The notes beneath the pieces are model-generated. The model ran no database searches. It saw nothing but the letters and a program-made list of their open reading frames with translations, and was not told where the DNA came from. Positions 41,003-50,131 of a stretch of 64,000 nt of DNA are shown one piece after another. The translations under genes and the position numbers were made by a program. This DNA is from Pseudomonas sp. JAI120 (GTDB taxonomy: Bacteria; Pseudomonadota; Gammaproteobacteria; Pseudomonadales; Pseudomonadaceae), in NCBI RefSeq assembly GCF_014207255.1, contig NZ_JACHCZ010000006.1, positions 1 through 64,000 of the forward strand, in the 5' to 3' direction. The first letter of the stretch is position 1. Every line of letters begins with the position of its first letter.

Positions 41003-42154
41003 ATGGATTACAACTTGCGTGGGCGTACGGCAATTGTTGCCGCTGCCACTTACGGTATCGGTGAAGCCCCCGGCCTTTCTTCCATGGACCTTGCCGCCAG
41101 CGCGAGCGTCAAGGCGCTGGCCCAGGTGGGATTAACCCCGGCTGACGTCGATGGGCTGTTTGTGTGTGTGCCGGATGACATGTTGTCTGGACTGACCTTT
41201 GCCGAATACCTGGGTATTCACCCGACGTTTACCGACAACAACCGTACCGGCGGTTCTGCGTTCCAGATTTATGCTCATACAGCGGCGATGGCCCTGGCGA
41301 CCGGGCAGATTGACGTCGCGTTGATCGCCTATGGCAGTAACCAGAAAAGCGCCTCCGGAAAACTGATCCAGTCCTCGCGGCCCTCGCCGTGGGAGACGCC
41401 TTACCGACCGATGAATCCGGTGTCGTCTTATGCCCTGGCAGCCGCTCGCCATATGCACCAGTACGGCACCACCCGCGAGCATTTAGCTGAGGTGGCAGTG
41501 GCGGCCCGCAAATGGGCGCAGCTCAACCCCGAGGCCTACATGCGTGATGACCTGAGCATTGACGATGTGCTTGGCGCCCGGATGGTGTCCGACCCACTGA
41601 GCGTGCGCGATTGCTGCCTGGTGACCGATGGTGCCGCCGCCGTGGTCATGGTGCGGGCCGATCGTGCACGGGATTTAGCCAGCAAGCCGGCCTACCTGTT
41701 GGGCGCGGGTTCGGCCACCAGCCACCGCGAAATCGCTTCCATGGCCGACCTCACCGTGACGGCGGCGCGCGAGTCTGGAAAGCGCGCCTACACCATGGCC
41801 GGCGTAGGGCCTGCTGATGTCGATGTGGTGATGTTGTACGACGCGTTCACCATCAACCCGATCCTGTTTCTCGAAGACCTGGGTTTTTGTCCGAAGGGCG
41901 AGGGCGGCAACTTTGTCGCCAATGGAGGCATAGCCCCCGGTGGCCATCTGGCAGTCAACACCAATGGCGGCGGTCTTTCCTGTGTGCACCCCGGGATGTA
42001 CGGGCTATTCACCATGGTCGAAGCCACGCAGCAGTTGATGGGGCTGTGCGATGCGAGGCAGGTCCCGCAGGCGAAACTGGCGATTGCCCATGGTAACGGC
42101 GGCGTTCTGTCCAGCCAGGCGACCCTCATTCTTGGTACGGCGGACACACTATGA
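41003..42154 (+). CDS. Thiolase-fold Ltp2-like retro-aldolase
   Basis: A 383-residue protein of the SCP2-thiolase/lipid-transfer superfamily. The thiolase nucleophile is absent: the loop expected to hold Cys reads NNRTGGSAF (79-87). It retains YDAF (Tyr279) and VHPGMYG (His329, Tyr333), which correspond to tyrosines proposed as catalytic in Ltp2-type aldolases. With its DUF35 partner it probably cleaves a beta-hydroxy-acyl-CoA carrying a tertiary alcohol by retro-aldol chemistry, instead of thiolysis. The ATG at 41003 has an AGGA site. Its stop overlaps the next start by 4 bp (ATGA). Confidence 0.85.
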   Translation: MDYNLRGRTAIVAAATYGIGEAPGLSSMDLAASASVKALAQVGLTPADVDGLFVCVPDDMLSGLTFAEYLGIHPTFTDNNRTGGSAFQIYAHTAAMALATGQIDVALIAYGSNQKSASGKLIQSSRPSPWETPYRPMNPVSSYALAAARHMHQYGTTREHLAEVAVAARKWAQLNPEAYMRDDLSIDDVLGARMVSDPLSVRDCCLVTDGAAAVVMVRADRARDLASKPAYLLGAGSATSHREIASMADLTVTAARESGKRAYTMAGVGPADVDVVMLYDAFTINPILFLEDLGFCPKGEGGNFVANGGIAPGGHLAVNTNGGGLSCVHPGMYGLFTMVEATQQLMGLCDARQVPQAKLAIAHGNGGVLSSQATLILGTADTL

Positions 42155-42948
42155 GCAGTTCTGAACACGTGGCTTCGGATGACATCGTTTACATTGAACA
42201 TCAAGGCGCGGTGGCTATCGTTACCCTCAACTACCCCAAGCGTCGCAACGCATTCTCGTTGAGGATGCGCCAAGCCCTGCTTAAACGTCTGAATCAACTG
42301 ATGCACCGCGATCCGTGCCGGGCCATTGTTCTAACAGGTGCCGCCGGTACTTTCTGCGCAGGTGGCGATATTTCCGAGATGCAGGCGCGCACCGTTCTGG
42401 AATACCGCGAACGTAACCAGTTGCCTCTGGACATTTTCAAGCTAATGGTCGAAGGCCCCAAAGCCATAGTCGCTGCCGTCGAAGGCGTTGCCATGGGCGC
42501 TGGGGTGTCACTGGCAGCGGCCAGCGACTATGTGGTCTGCGCATCCAATGCCCGCTTCGCCTGCGCATTCCTCAAGGTGGGGCTGATGCCGGATACGGGT
42601 TTGTTCTGGTCACTGAGCCAGCGTGTGGGCGCCGGCAAGGCCCGGGAATTAATGCTTACCACCCAGGAGTTCAATGGAAAAGAGGCTGCCCGCATCGGCT
42701 TTGCCAATCAACAGGTCGAGCCGGGGACGGCGTTGGCCGCCGCGCTGAAGGTTGCGCATGAGTATGCGCTGATGCCGCCGCTGGCTATTGCGCACCTGAA
42801 GACTGCATTAGCCAACGGTATCGATTCACTGGATGAAGGGATCGAAACCGAAGTCAATCTGCAACCGCTTTTGCGTCGCAGCCAGGACCACGTCGAGGCG
42901 ACCAAAGCCTTCATGGAAAAACGCCCTGCGGTTTTCGTCGGCAACTAA
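42151..42948 (+). CDS. PaaG-like crotonase 1 of 3
   Basis: A 265-residue crotonase. It carries FCAGGDISEM, then MGAGVSLAAASDY where a hydratase would have Glu, and CAFLKVGLMPDTGLFWSL where the second Glu would be; Asp in PDTG takes its place. This pattern is that of PaaG-type isomerases, which use a single Asp to shift double bonds or open epoxides. The C-terminal RRSQDHVEATKAFMEKRP is shared with the next two genes. It is translationally coupled to the aldolase. Confidence 0.87.
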   Translation: MSSSEHVASDDIVYIEHQGAVAIVTLNYPKRRNAFSLRMRQALLKRLNQLMHRDPCRAIVLTGAAGTFCAGGDISEMQARTVLEYRERNQLPLDIFKLMVEGPKAIVAAVEGVAMGAGVSLAAASDYVVCASNARFACAFLKVGLMPDTGLFWSLSQRVGAGKARELMLTTQEFNGKEAARIGFANQQVEPGTALAAALKVAHEYALMPPLAIAHLKTALANGIDSLDEGIETEVNLQPLLRRSQDHVEATKAFMEKRPAVFVGN

Positions 42949-42960
42949 GGAGCAGCAGAC

Positions 42961-43761
42961 ATGAATGCTTTCAACCTGAAACATGCGGACGAGCGTATCC
43001 AGGTCACTCGCGAGGGTGAAATCGCGATCGTGACCATTGCTAACCCGCAGCGACGCAATGCGCTGGGCCGGCAGATGCGCTTGACCCTGCGCGACACCCT
43101 CCATCACCTGTTGGTGGCCGATCCGGATTCGCGGGCCATCGTACTGACGGGCGCCGACGGCCAGTTCAGCGCGGGTGCCGATATTTCCGAAATGGTCCAG
43201 CGCACCGTGTTGCAAAGCCGGGAAATACTCGATGAATCCTGCCAGGTCGTGCGCGACATGCTGGGTGGCCCGAAACCGGTGATTTGTGCGGTAGAGGGCA
43301 TTGCGTTCGGCGCTGGCCTGTCGTTGGCCGTGGCAACCGACTACATCGTGGCGTCTTCTTCGGCGCGTTTCTGCGCGGCATTCCTGCGCATCGGGTTGAT
43401 TCCCGACACTGGCATTCTTTGGACGCTGCCGAAAAAAATCGGTATGAGCAAAGCACGTGAACTGCTGTCCCTGGCGCGAGAAATCGATGGCGTCGAAGCG
43501 GCGCGTATTGGCTTGGTCAATCAGTTGGTTGAGCCTGGGCAAGCCTTGGCGGCAGCCGTTGCCTATGCCAGGGAGCTGGCCAAACAACCGCCTTTAGGCA
43601 TGGCGTTGCTCAAGGCCGCGCTCACCTTCGGTGCCGATGATATGGACGCCTCATTGCGTGCCGAAATCGACTTTCAGCCGTTGCTGCGCCAATCCAAAGA
43701 CCATCTGGAGGCCGCCAGCGCCTTTATCGAGAAACGCGCGCCTGTCTTCACCGGCCAGTAG
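42961..43761 (+). CDS. PaaG-like crotonase 2 of 3
   Basis: A 266-residue paralogue of its neighbours. It carries FSAGADISEM, FGAGLSLAVATDY and AAFLRIGLIPDTGILWTL; again both hydratase glutamates are missing and Asp in PDTG is kept. The C-terminus is RQSKDHLEAASAFIEKRAP. AAGGAG precedes the ATG, 12 bp after the previous stop. Likely a CoA-ester isomerase with a distinct substrate. Confidence 0.87.
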   Translation: MNAFNLKHADERIQVTREGEIAIVTIANPQRRNALGRQMRLTLRDTLHHLLVADPDSRAIVLTGADGQFSAGADISEMVQRTVLQSREILDESCQVVRDMLGGPKPVICAVEGIAFGAGLSLAVATDYIVASSSARFCAAFLRIGLIPDTGILWTLPKKIGMSKARELLSLAREIDGVEAARIGLVNQLVEPGQALAAAVAYARELAKQPPLGMALLKAALTFGADDMDASLRAEIDFQPLLRQSKDHLEAASAFIEKRAPVFTGQ

Positions 43762-43771
43762 GGAGATACCG

Positions 43772-44563
43772 ATGAGCGAACACAACGACATCGTCCAGGT
43801 GCACCGCGAAGGCGCGGTGGCTGTGGTCACGATGAACTACCCGGAACGCAGGAATGCGTTCTCGATGAAGATGCGTCTGGCGTTACTGGACACCTTCCAT
43901 ATGTTGTTTAACGAAGACAGCGAGAGTCGAGCCATCGTGCTGACGGGCGCTGGTGGTCATTTCTGTGCGGGGGGAGACCTGTCCGAGATGACCTCTGTAG
44001 ATTCTTCGCTGCTCGCCATGCGTGAACGGATCGCCATCGGCACGCGCCTGTTTCGCTTGATCTTTACAGGAAGCAAACCTGTGGTTGCCGCCGTCGAAGG
44101 CAACTGCATGGGCGCCGGGGTCTCGCTGGCGGCAGCCTGCGATTTGGCCATCGGCAGTGCTGCTTCGAAGCTTTCGTGTGCCTTCGTCAAGGTCGGGTTA
44201 CTCCCGGACACCGGTGTGCTGTGGACCCTGCCGCAAAAAGTGGGCGGTGGTAAAGCGCGGGAATTGATGCTCAGTGGCGCCTCCTTTGATGGCGTTGAGG
44301 CAGGGCGTATCGGGCTGTTCAACCAAGTTGCGGAGCCCGGTGAGGCGTTGGCCCTGGCGTTGTCGCGCGCCTCGCGGCTGGCACAACTTCCGCCCGTGAC
44401 CCTCGCGCTGCTCAAGGCAAGCCTGGTCAACGGCAATAACACCATCAGCGCCGCCTGGCGCCGGGAAGTCGATCTTAACCCCTTGACCCGCCAGACCCAG
44501 GATCACCTGGAGGCCGTTGCGGCCTTTATGGAAAAACGCCCACCGACCTTTAGCGGGAATTGA
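43772..44563 (+). CDS. PaaG-like crotonase 3 of 3
   Basis: A 263-residue paralogue. It carries FCAGGDLSEM, MGAGVSLAAACDLAIG and CAFVKVGLLPDTGVLWTL, with the same single-Asp active-site pattern. The start at 43772 is 10 bp after the previous stop with GGGAG upstream. A reading beginning at 43631 would overlap gene 2 and has no site. By shared phrases it is closer to copy 1 than to copy 2. Confidence 0.87.
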   Translation: MSEHNDIVQVHREGAVAVVTMNYPERRNAFSMKMRLALLDTFHMLFNEDSESRAIVLTGAGGHFCAGGDLSEMTSVDSSLLAMRERIAIGTRLFRLIFTGSKPVVAAVEGNCMGAGVSLAAACDLAIGSAASKLSCAFVKVGLLPDTGVLWTLPQKVGGGKARELMLSGASFDGVEAGRIGLFNQVAEPGEALALALSRASRLAQLPPVTLALLKASLVNGNNTISAAWRREVDLNPLTRQTQDHLEAVAAFMEKRPPTFSGN

Positions 44564-44567
44564 TGCC

Positions 44568-45419
44568 ATGTATGCAAGTGATTTGTTGGCCGGAAAGAAA
44601 ATCCTGATCACGGGTGGCGGTACAGGGCTGGGTAAAAGCATCGGCAGGCGTTACCTGGAACTGGGTGCCGAACTGGTGATCGCCGGGCGTCGCCTGGAGG
44701 TCCTGAACGCGACGCTGGCCGAGTTCCGCGAGGCCATGCCAGGGGTTCGCGTCAGCGCGGTGCAGGTCGATGTACGCGACGCCGAATCGGTCGAAACGAT
44801 GATGGAAACTATCTGGCGGGACGGCCCCCTGGACGTATTGTTGTGCAACGCAGCGGCTAATTTTATCGCGCGCACCGAAACCCTTTCGTCTCGTGCGGTC
44901 GATGCGGTGCTGGATATCGTGCTGCATGGCAGCTTCTATTGCGCGATCGCCGCCGGGAAGCGCTGGATCGCTGAAGGCCGTCCGGGCAATGTAATCAGTA
45001 CTGTGTCAACGCCGACCATGACCGGTTCGGCATTCACAGCCCCCAGCGCGGCGGCCAAGGCCGGAGTGTTGGCGATGACCCGTAGTCTGGCGGTGGAGTG
45101 GGGCCCTAAAGGCATTCGCTTGAACTGTGTGGCGCCTGGGTTGTTTCCGACCCCGGGTGCCTGGGAGCAGCTCTATCCGCAAGGCTCTCAAGTGGAACCG
45201 CAAGACCTGAGTGTGCCGCTGCGGCGTTTTGGTGAGCATCAGGAATTGGCTGATCTGTACAGCTACCTTGCCTGTGATGGCTCTGGCTACATCACCGGTG
45301 AAATGATCGTGATCGATGGTGGACGCTGGATGCAGGGCGTTGGCGGCCCGACTGCCCGTGCCATGCAGGGCTGGTCGGAAGATCAATGGGAAGCGATGCG
45401 CAACAAGGGGCGGAAATAA
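44568..45419 (+). CDS. 2,4-dienoyl-CoA reductase-type SDR
   Basis: A 283-residue SDR of the DECR family. It has TGGGTGLGKSIG, CNAAANFIARTETLS and PSAAAKAGVLAMTRSLAVEW. The catalytic Tyr of ordinary SDRs is replaced (SAAAK instead of YxxxK), which is diagnostic of NADPH-dependent 2,4-dienoyl-CoA reductases. It would saturate conjugated double bonds made by the isomerases next door. The ATG at 44568 is 4 bp after the crotonase stop. Confidence 0.88.
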   Translation: MYASDLLAGKKILITGGGTGLGKSIGRRYLELGAELVIAGRRLEVLNATLAEFREAMPGVRVSAVQVDVRDAESVETMMETIWRDGPLDVLLCNAAANFIARTETLSSRAVDAVLDIVLHGSFYCAIAAGKRWIAEGRPGNVISTVSTPTMTGSAFTAPSAAAKAGVLAMTRSLAVEWGPKGIRLNCVAPGLFPTPGAWEQLYPQGSQVEPQDLSVPLRRFGEHQELADLYSYLACDGSGYITGEMIVIDGGRWMQGVGGPTARAMQGWSEDQWEAMRNKGRK

Positions 45420-45421
45420 TC

Positions 45422-46567
45422 ATGGCCGGTCCGCTCACCGGCTTCAAAGTGGTCGAACTGGCCGGCATCGGCCCCGGACCGATGTGCGCGATGCTGTTGG
45501 CCGACCTGGGCGCGACCGTGATTCGGGTGGATCGCAAGGAACCGGTCACGTTGGGAATCGAGCGCCCACTGCAATACAACACGTTATTGCGCAATCGCTA
45601 TGCGATTGCCCTGGATCTCAAAGACCCGATGGGCGTAGAGACGGTGCTTAAGCTGGTCGAACAAGCCGACGCGCTGATCGAAGGTTTCCGTCCCGGTGTC
45701 ACCGAGCGTCTGGGACTGGGGCCCGATGACTGCCTGGCGCGTAACCCTCAGCTGATTTACGGGCGCATGACGGGTTGGGGCCAGACCGGGCCGATGGCAG
45801 CGTATGCCGGTCATGACCTCAACTACCTGGCACTGACAGGGGTGCTCGATGCCATTGGTCGTGAAGGTCAACCACCCACCATTCCTCTTAATCTACTGGG
45901 TGATTATGCGGGCGGTTCGCTGTACCTGGCCCTGGGTATTCTCGCGGGTGTCCTGGAAGCCCGGCAGTCCGGCAAAGGCCAGGTGGTCGATGCGGCCATC
46001 GTCGATGGTGCAGCGCACTTGGCAACCACCTTTTTCGGCATGCTCGCCGCCGGCATATGGAAAGAAGGGCGCGGCACCAACATCACGGACAGCGGTTCAC
46101 CGTTCTATGACTGCTATGCCTGCAAGGACGGAAAATTCATCAGCGTCGGACCGATCGAAAGCAAGTTTTACGATCAGCTGCTGAGCCTGATGGATATTGA
46201 TCCCGTCAGCTTGGGGGCACAGATGGATCGTAGCGCCTGGCCTAAAGCCAAACAGATTATCGCCGAGCGCTTCCTCAGTCGCAGCCGTGAGGAGTGGGTC
46301 AGCCTGCTGGAGGCCAGCGACGCCTGCGCGGCCGGCGTACTGAGCTTTACCGAAGCGACCGAGCATCCACATCTTAAAGCGCGCGGAACCTTCGTGAAGG
46401 TCGATGGCGTAGTGCAGCCAGCCCCGGCACCGCGTTTTTCCCGCAGCGAGCCTTCGACCCCGACGGCGCCAAAACCGGTTACCCCTGAGAACACCAATGC
46501 CGCGCTCGCCGCGTGGTTCAGTGCCAGCGAAATTGCCGCGTTGCGTGGCGACGGCATCATCGACTGA
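45422..46567 (+). CDS. Alpha-methylacyl-CoA racemase-like CaiB family protein
   Basis: A 381-residue family III protein that looks like a racemase rather than a transferase. It starts LTGFKVVELAGIGPGPMCAM, continues with MTGWGQTGPMAAYAGHDLNY, which carries the His/Asp pair of AMACR, then LALTGVLDAIGREGQPP. Such enzymes invert the alpha-methyl centre of branched acyl-CoAs so that acyl-CoA dehydrogenases can act. That fits an isoprenoid- or steroid-like side chain. The start lies 2 bp after the SDR stop. Confidence 0.88.
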   Translation: MAGPLTGFKVVELAGIGPGPMCAMLLADLGATVIRVDRKEPVTLGIERPLQYNTLLRNRYAIALDLKDPMGVETVLKLVEQADALIEGFRPGVTERLGLGPDDCLARNPQLIYGRMTGWGQTGPMAAYAGHDLNYLALTGVLDAIGREGQPPTIPLNLLGDYAGGSLYLALGILAGVLEARQSGKGQVVDAAIVDGAAHLATTFFGMLAAGIWKEGRGTNITDSGSPFYDCYACKDGKFISVGPIESKFYDQLLSLMDIDPVSLGAQMDRSAWPKAKQIIAERFLSRSREEWVSLLEASDACAAGVLSFTEATEHPHLKARGTFVKVDGVVQPAPAPRFSRSEPSTPTAPKPVTPENTNAALAAWFSASEIAALRGDGIID

Positions 46568-46581
46568 GAAGGAATGTCTCC

Positions 46582-47778
46582 ATGGATCTACGCTTTACGG
46601 CTGAGGAAGTCGCCTTTCGCGATGAAGTGCGAGCGTTCCTTAAAAGTGCGCTGCCGGTGGCAGTTCGGCGCAAGGTGGAGTCTGGCCAGCGCATCTCCAA
46701 AGATGAGATGGTCGACTGGGTGCGCATTCTGAACGCCAAGGGTTGGGCAGCCCCTGCCTGGTCCCCGCAATGGGGGGGGCAGGGCTGGACCGCAACCCAG
46801 CAATACATCTTCAAGGAAGAGCTGCACATGGCTCCGGCGCCAGAACCGATCTCGTTCAATATGAACATGATCGGTCCGGTGTTGATTGCCTTTGGTACCG
46901 AGGCGCAGAAACGCGAATTCTTGCCGCGTGTCGCCAACATGGACTACTGGTTCTGCCAGGGCTTTTCGGAGCCGGGTGCAGGGTCGGACCTGGCCTCCTT
47001 GCGTACCAGCGCGGTACGTGACGGTGACGAGTACGTGATCAACGGCCAGAAAATGTGGACTTCGACCGCGCACCATGCCGACTGGTGTTTCATGCTGGTG
47101 CGTACCGATGCCACGGCGAAAAAACAACAGGGCATCACGTTTTTGCTGATGGACATGCGCACGCCGGGTATCACGGTCCGTCCGATCATCACCCTGGACG
47201 GGCATCACGAAACCAACGAAATGTTCCTCGACAACGTGCGCGTGCCGGTCGCCAATGTCATTGGAGAAGTGAACAAGGGGTGGGATGTCGCCAAATTCCT
47301 GCTGGGCAGTGAGCGCGGAGGGATTGCTCGGGTGGGCCTGTCGAAGTTTCGCGTAAGGCGCGCCAAGCAACTGGCGCGCAGCGTGAGCATCGGTGATGGT
47401 TGCCTGGCGGACGAGCCGCGCTTTCGCGAGCGCGTAGCGTCCATTGAAGTGGAACTCAAAGCGCTTGAAATGACCCAGATGCGCGTTATCGCGGACAGCG
47501 AAAAATATGGTCACGTCCCGGATCCGCGCAGCTCGATCCTCAAGATGAAAGGCTCCGAACTGCAACAGGTGGCCACTGAATTGTTGATGGAGGTCGCTGG
47601 CTACAACGCACTGGAGTTCGATCTGTCGTTTGTCACCGGCGAAAATACGGCGTCCGGAGAGCATGACTGGGCCCTGACCATCGCGCCGAATTACTACTGG
47701 GTTCGCCACGTCTCCATTGTGGGTGGCTCCAATGAAGTTCAGCACAACATTCTCGCCAAGACGTTGCTGGGGCTTTAA
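46582..47778 (+). CDS. Acyl-CoA dehydrogenase, heteromeric pair 1 subunit A
   Basis: A 398-residue acyl-CoA dehydrogenase. It has GFSEPGAGSDLASLR, NGQKMWTSTAHHADW and, at the C-terminus, IVGGSNEVQHNILAKTLLGL. The IxEGT glutamate of homomeric enzymes is replaced by GGSNE. Together with the next gene, 2 bp downstream, it matches the alpha2beta2 (FadE28-29/ChsE-like) architecture used for bulky steroid-type side chains, where catalytic and FAD residues are split between subunits. The ATG at 46582 has AAGGA upstream. Confidence 0.9.
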   Translation: MDLRFTAEEVAFRDEVRAFLKSALPVAVRRKVESGQRISKDEMVDWVRILNAKGWAAPAWSPQWGGQGWTATQQYIFKEELHMAPAPEPISFNMNMIGPVLIAFGTEAQKREFLPRVANMDYWFCQGFSEPGAGSDLASLRTSAVRDGDEYVINGQKMWTSTAHHADWCFMLVRTDATAKKQQGITFLLMDMRTPGITVRPIITLDGHHETNEMFLDNVRVPVANVIGEVNKGWDVAKFLLGSERGGIARVGLSKFRVRRAKQLARSVSIGDGCLADEPRFRERVASIEVELKALEMTQMRVIADSEKYGHVPDPRSSILKMKGSELQQVATELLMEVAGYNALEFDLSFVTGENTASGEHDWALTIAPNYYWVRHVSIVGGSNEVQHNILAKTLLGL

Positions 47779-47780
47779 GC

Positions 47781-48935
47781 ATGAATTTCGATCTTAACGA
47801 AGAACAACGCATGCTCAAAGACGCGGTCGAGCGTCTGGTGGCCGATCAATACAGCTTTGATCAGAGGGGGCGTTACCTGGTGCAGCCAGACGGCTGGAGC
47901 CGGCGATTGTGGGCGCAGTTTGCCGAACTGGGGCTGCTCGGGTTGCCGTTTTCGGAAGAGGACGGCGGCTTCGACGGTGGATCGGTGGAGACCATGATTG
48001 TGATGGAGGCCATGGGGCACTCCCTGCTGCTTGAGCCTTACCTGGCGACGGTGGTGCTGGCGGGTGGGCTGCTACGCGCATCGGCCAGCCCCGCACAACG
48101 TGCAGATTTGCTGCCGGGGTTGATCGGCGGAGAACTGCTGCTAGCCTTTGCCCACAGTGAAGACCAGTCCCGCTATGACCTGGCTGACGTGGCGACCACC
48201 GCCCGGCAAGACGGCGATGAGTGGATTCTCGATGGCGCCAAGCGCTTCGTGCTGCATGGCGACTGCGCCGACAAGCTGCTGGTCTCGGCCCGTGTCAGCG
48301 GTGACCGACGTGAGCGTGACGGCATCGCTTTATTTGTGGTCGATGCGCAGGCCGAAGGCGTTTCACGTCGTGGCTACAGGATGCAGGACCAACTGCGCGC
48401 TGCCGACATCCGTTTGTCCCAGGTCAGGGTCGGCCCGGCGGCCCTGTTGGGTGAAGCCGGCAAGGCCCTTGAATCAATCGAGCAGACGGTCGATGCCGCC
48501 ATTGCGGCGCTGTGCGCTGAAGCCGTGGGTGCTATGGAACAAGCGCAGACGATGACTGTGGAGTACCTCAAAGTGCGCAAACAGTTTGGGGTGGCCATCG
48601 GCTCTTTCCAGAGTCTGCAGCACAAGGCGGTAGACATGCTGGTGATGACCGAGCAGGCCCGCAGCATGGCGCTTTACGCCAGCATGATGAGCAATGACCC
48701 GGATCCTCTGGAACGCCGCCGGGCGATCTGCGCCGCCAAAGTGCAAATCGGTCGTTCGGCACGTTTCGTCTCGCAAACAGCCGTGCAGTTGCATGGCGGC
48801 ATCGGTGTCACCGAAGAGTGTCAGGTCGGCCACTACATGCGTCGCCTGTCGATGCTCGAATTCATGTTCGGTGATACCGACCATCACTTGGCGCAGTTGG
48901 CCCGCGATGGCGGCCTGATCGCAGAGAACGCCTGA
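47781..48935 (+). CDS. Acyl-CoA dehydrogenase, heteromeric pair 1 subunit B
   Basis: A 384-residue acyl-CoA dehydrogenase-like subunit. It starts FDLNEEQRMLKDAVERLVA, has RKQFGVAIGSFQSLQHKAVD and QTAVQLHGGIGVTEECQVGH, and lacks the EPxxGSD signature of subunit A (AHSEDQSRYDLADV instead). That complementarity supports an obligate heteromer with the upstream gene. A paralogous pair is at 52894-55300. Confidence 0.9.
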   Translation: MNFDLNEEQRMLKDAVERLVADQYSFDQRGRYLVQPDGWSRRLWAQFAELGLLGLPFSEEDGGFDGGSVETMIVMEAMGHSLLLEPYLATVVLAGGLLRASASPAQRADLLPGLIGGELLLAFAHSEDQSRYDLADVATTARQDGDEWILDGAKRFVLHGDCADKLLVSARVSGDRRERDGIALFVVDAQAEGVSRRGYRMQDQLRAADIRLSQVRVGPAALLGEAGKALESIEQTVDAAIAALCAEAVGAMEQAQTMTVEYLKVRKQFGVAIGSFQSLQHKAVDMLVMTEQARSMALYASMMSNDPDPLERRRAICAAKVQIGRSARFVSQTAVQLHGGIGVTEECQVGHYMRRLSMLEFMFGDTDHHLAQLARDGGLIAENA

Positions 48936-48955
48936 TTTTTCCGGAGAAGAACACG

Positions 48956-50119
48956 ATGAAACACGCCAACAACGATCCGTACCGTGACCTGCGCGACTCC
49001 TTGCGCGATCTGTGTGCCGAATACCCGAACGAGTACTGGCGCAAGATCGACCATGAACGGTCTTACCCGGAAGCCTTTGTCGATGCGTTGACCCATGCCG
49101 GCTGGATGGCCGCGCTGATCCCCGAACAGTACGGTGGCTCGGGTCTGGGACTCACCGAAGCGTCGGTGATCATGGAAGAGATCAATCGCAATGGCGGCAA
49201 CTCTGGGTTCTGTCACGGCCAGATGTACAACATGAATACCCTGCTGCGTAATGGCTCAGAAGCACAAAAGCAGCTGTACCTGCCGAAAATCGCCAGTGGT
49301 GAACTGCGCTTGCAGTCCATGGCGGTCACCGAGCCTTCGACGGGTACCGACACCACCAAAATGAAAACCATGGCCGTCAAAAAAGACGGTCGTTACGTGG
49401 TCAACGGGCAGAAGGTCTGGATCTCGCGGGTACAGCATTCGGACCTGATGATTCTGCTGGCGCGTACCACGCCGCTGGCTGATGTAAAGAAAAAGTCCGA
49501 GGGCTTGTCGTGCTTTTTGGTCGACCTGCACAGCGCCATTGGCAACGGCCTGACCGTGCAGCCGATTCCGAACATGGTCAACCACGAGACCAACGAGCTG
49601 TTTTTCGACAACCTGGAGATTCCGGAAGAAAACCTGATCGGCGAAGAGGGCATGGGGTTCAAGTACATCCTCGATGGCCTGAATGCGGAACGTGCATTGA
49701 TTGCTGCTGAGTGCATCGGTGATGGTTACTGGTTCGTTGATCGCGCCACTCAGTATGCCAATGACCGCATCGTGTTCGACCGGCCGATCGGCAAGAACCA
49801 GGGCATTCAATTTCCGATTGCTGAAGCTTATATGGACATCCGGGCCGCTGACCTGATGCGGTACCAGGCCTGCTCGTTGTTTGACAGCCACCAACCGTGC
49901 GGCGCCGAAGCCAACATGGCCAAGCACCTTGCGGCGACCTCGTCCTGGAAGGCCGCCAATGCCTGTCTGCAAACCCATGGCGGCTTTGGTTTCGCGTGTG
50001 AATATGACGTCGAGCGCAAGTTCAGAGAGACGCGTCTGTATCAGGTTGCGCCCATCTCCACCAACTTGATCCTTTCCTACGTGGCCGAGCACATTCTCGG
50101 GCTGCCACGTTCTTTCTGA
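48956..50119 (+). CDS. Acyl-CoA dehydrogenase, homomeric type
   Basis: A 387-residue acyl-CoA dehydrogenase distinct from the two heteromeric pairs. It has VTEPSTGTDTTKMK, NGQKVWISRVQHSD, DGLNAERALIAAECIG and THGGFGFACEYDVER, and ends ISTNLILSYVAEHILGLPRS. The Glu in LNAER is at the position used as base by isovaleryl-CoA-dehydrogenase-like enzymes; the later IxEGT position is QVAPIST. Substrate: probably a branched or cyclic acyl-CoA. Confidence 0.88.
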   Translation: MKHANNDPYRDLRDSLRDLCAEYPNEYWRKIDHERSYPEAFVDALTHAGWMAALIPEQYGGSGLGLTEASVIMEEINRNGGNSGFCHGQMYNMNTLLRNGSEAQKQLYLPKIASGELRLQSMAVTEPSTGTDTTKMKTMAVKKDGRYVVNGQKVWISRVQHSDLMILLARTTPLADVKKKSEGLSCFLVDLHSAIGNGLTVQPIPNMVNHETNELFFDNLEIPEENLIGEEGMGFKYILDGLNAERALIAAECIGDGYWFVDRATQYANDRIVFDRPIGKNQGIQFPIAEAYMDIRAADLMRYQACSLFDSHQPCGAEANMAKHLAATSSWKAANACLQTHGGFGFACEYDVERKFRETRLYQVAPISTNLILSYVAEHILGLPRSF

Positions 50120-50131
50120 CAGGAGTCACCC

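Noticed and set aside
42151..44563. Reading the three crotonases as ordinary enoyl-CoA hydratases
   Set aside because: All three lack both catalytic glutamates and have the Asp of PaaG-type isomerases.
45422..46567. Reading this CaiB-family gene as a plain CoA-transferase
   Set aside because: The AGHDLNY segment and overall N-terminal sequence fit alpha-methylacyl-CoA racemases better.
46588..47745. A 385-codon minus-strand frame opposite an acyl-CoA dehydrogenase
   Set aside because: It is a shadow of the dehydrogenase. The same effect produces the 376-codon frame at 61515-62645 opposite the Rieske gene.
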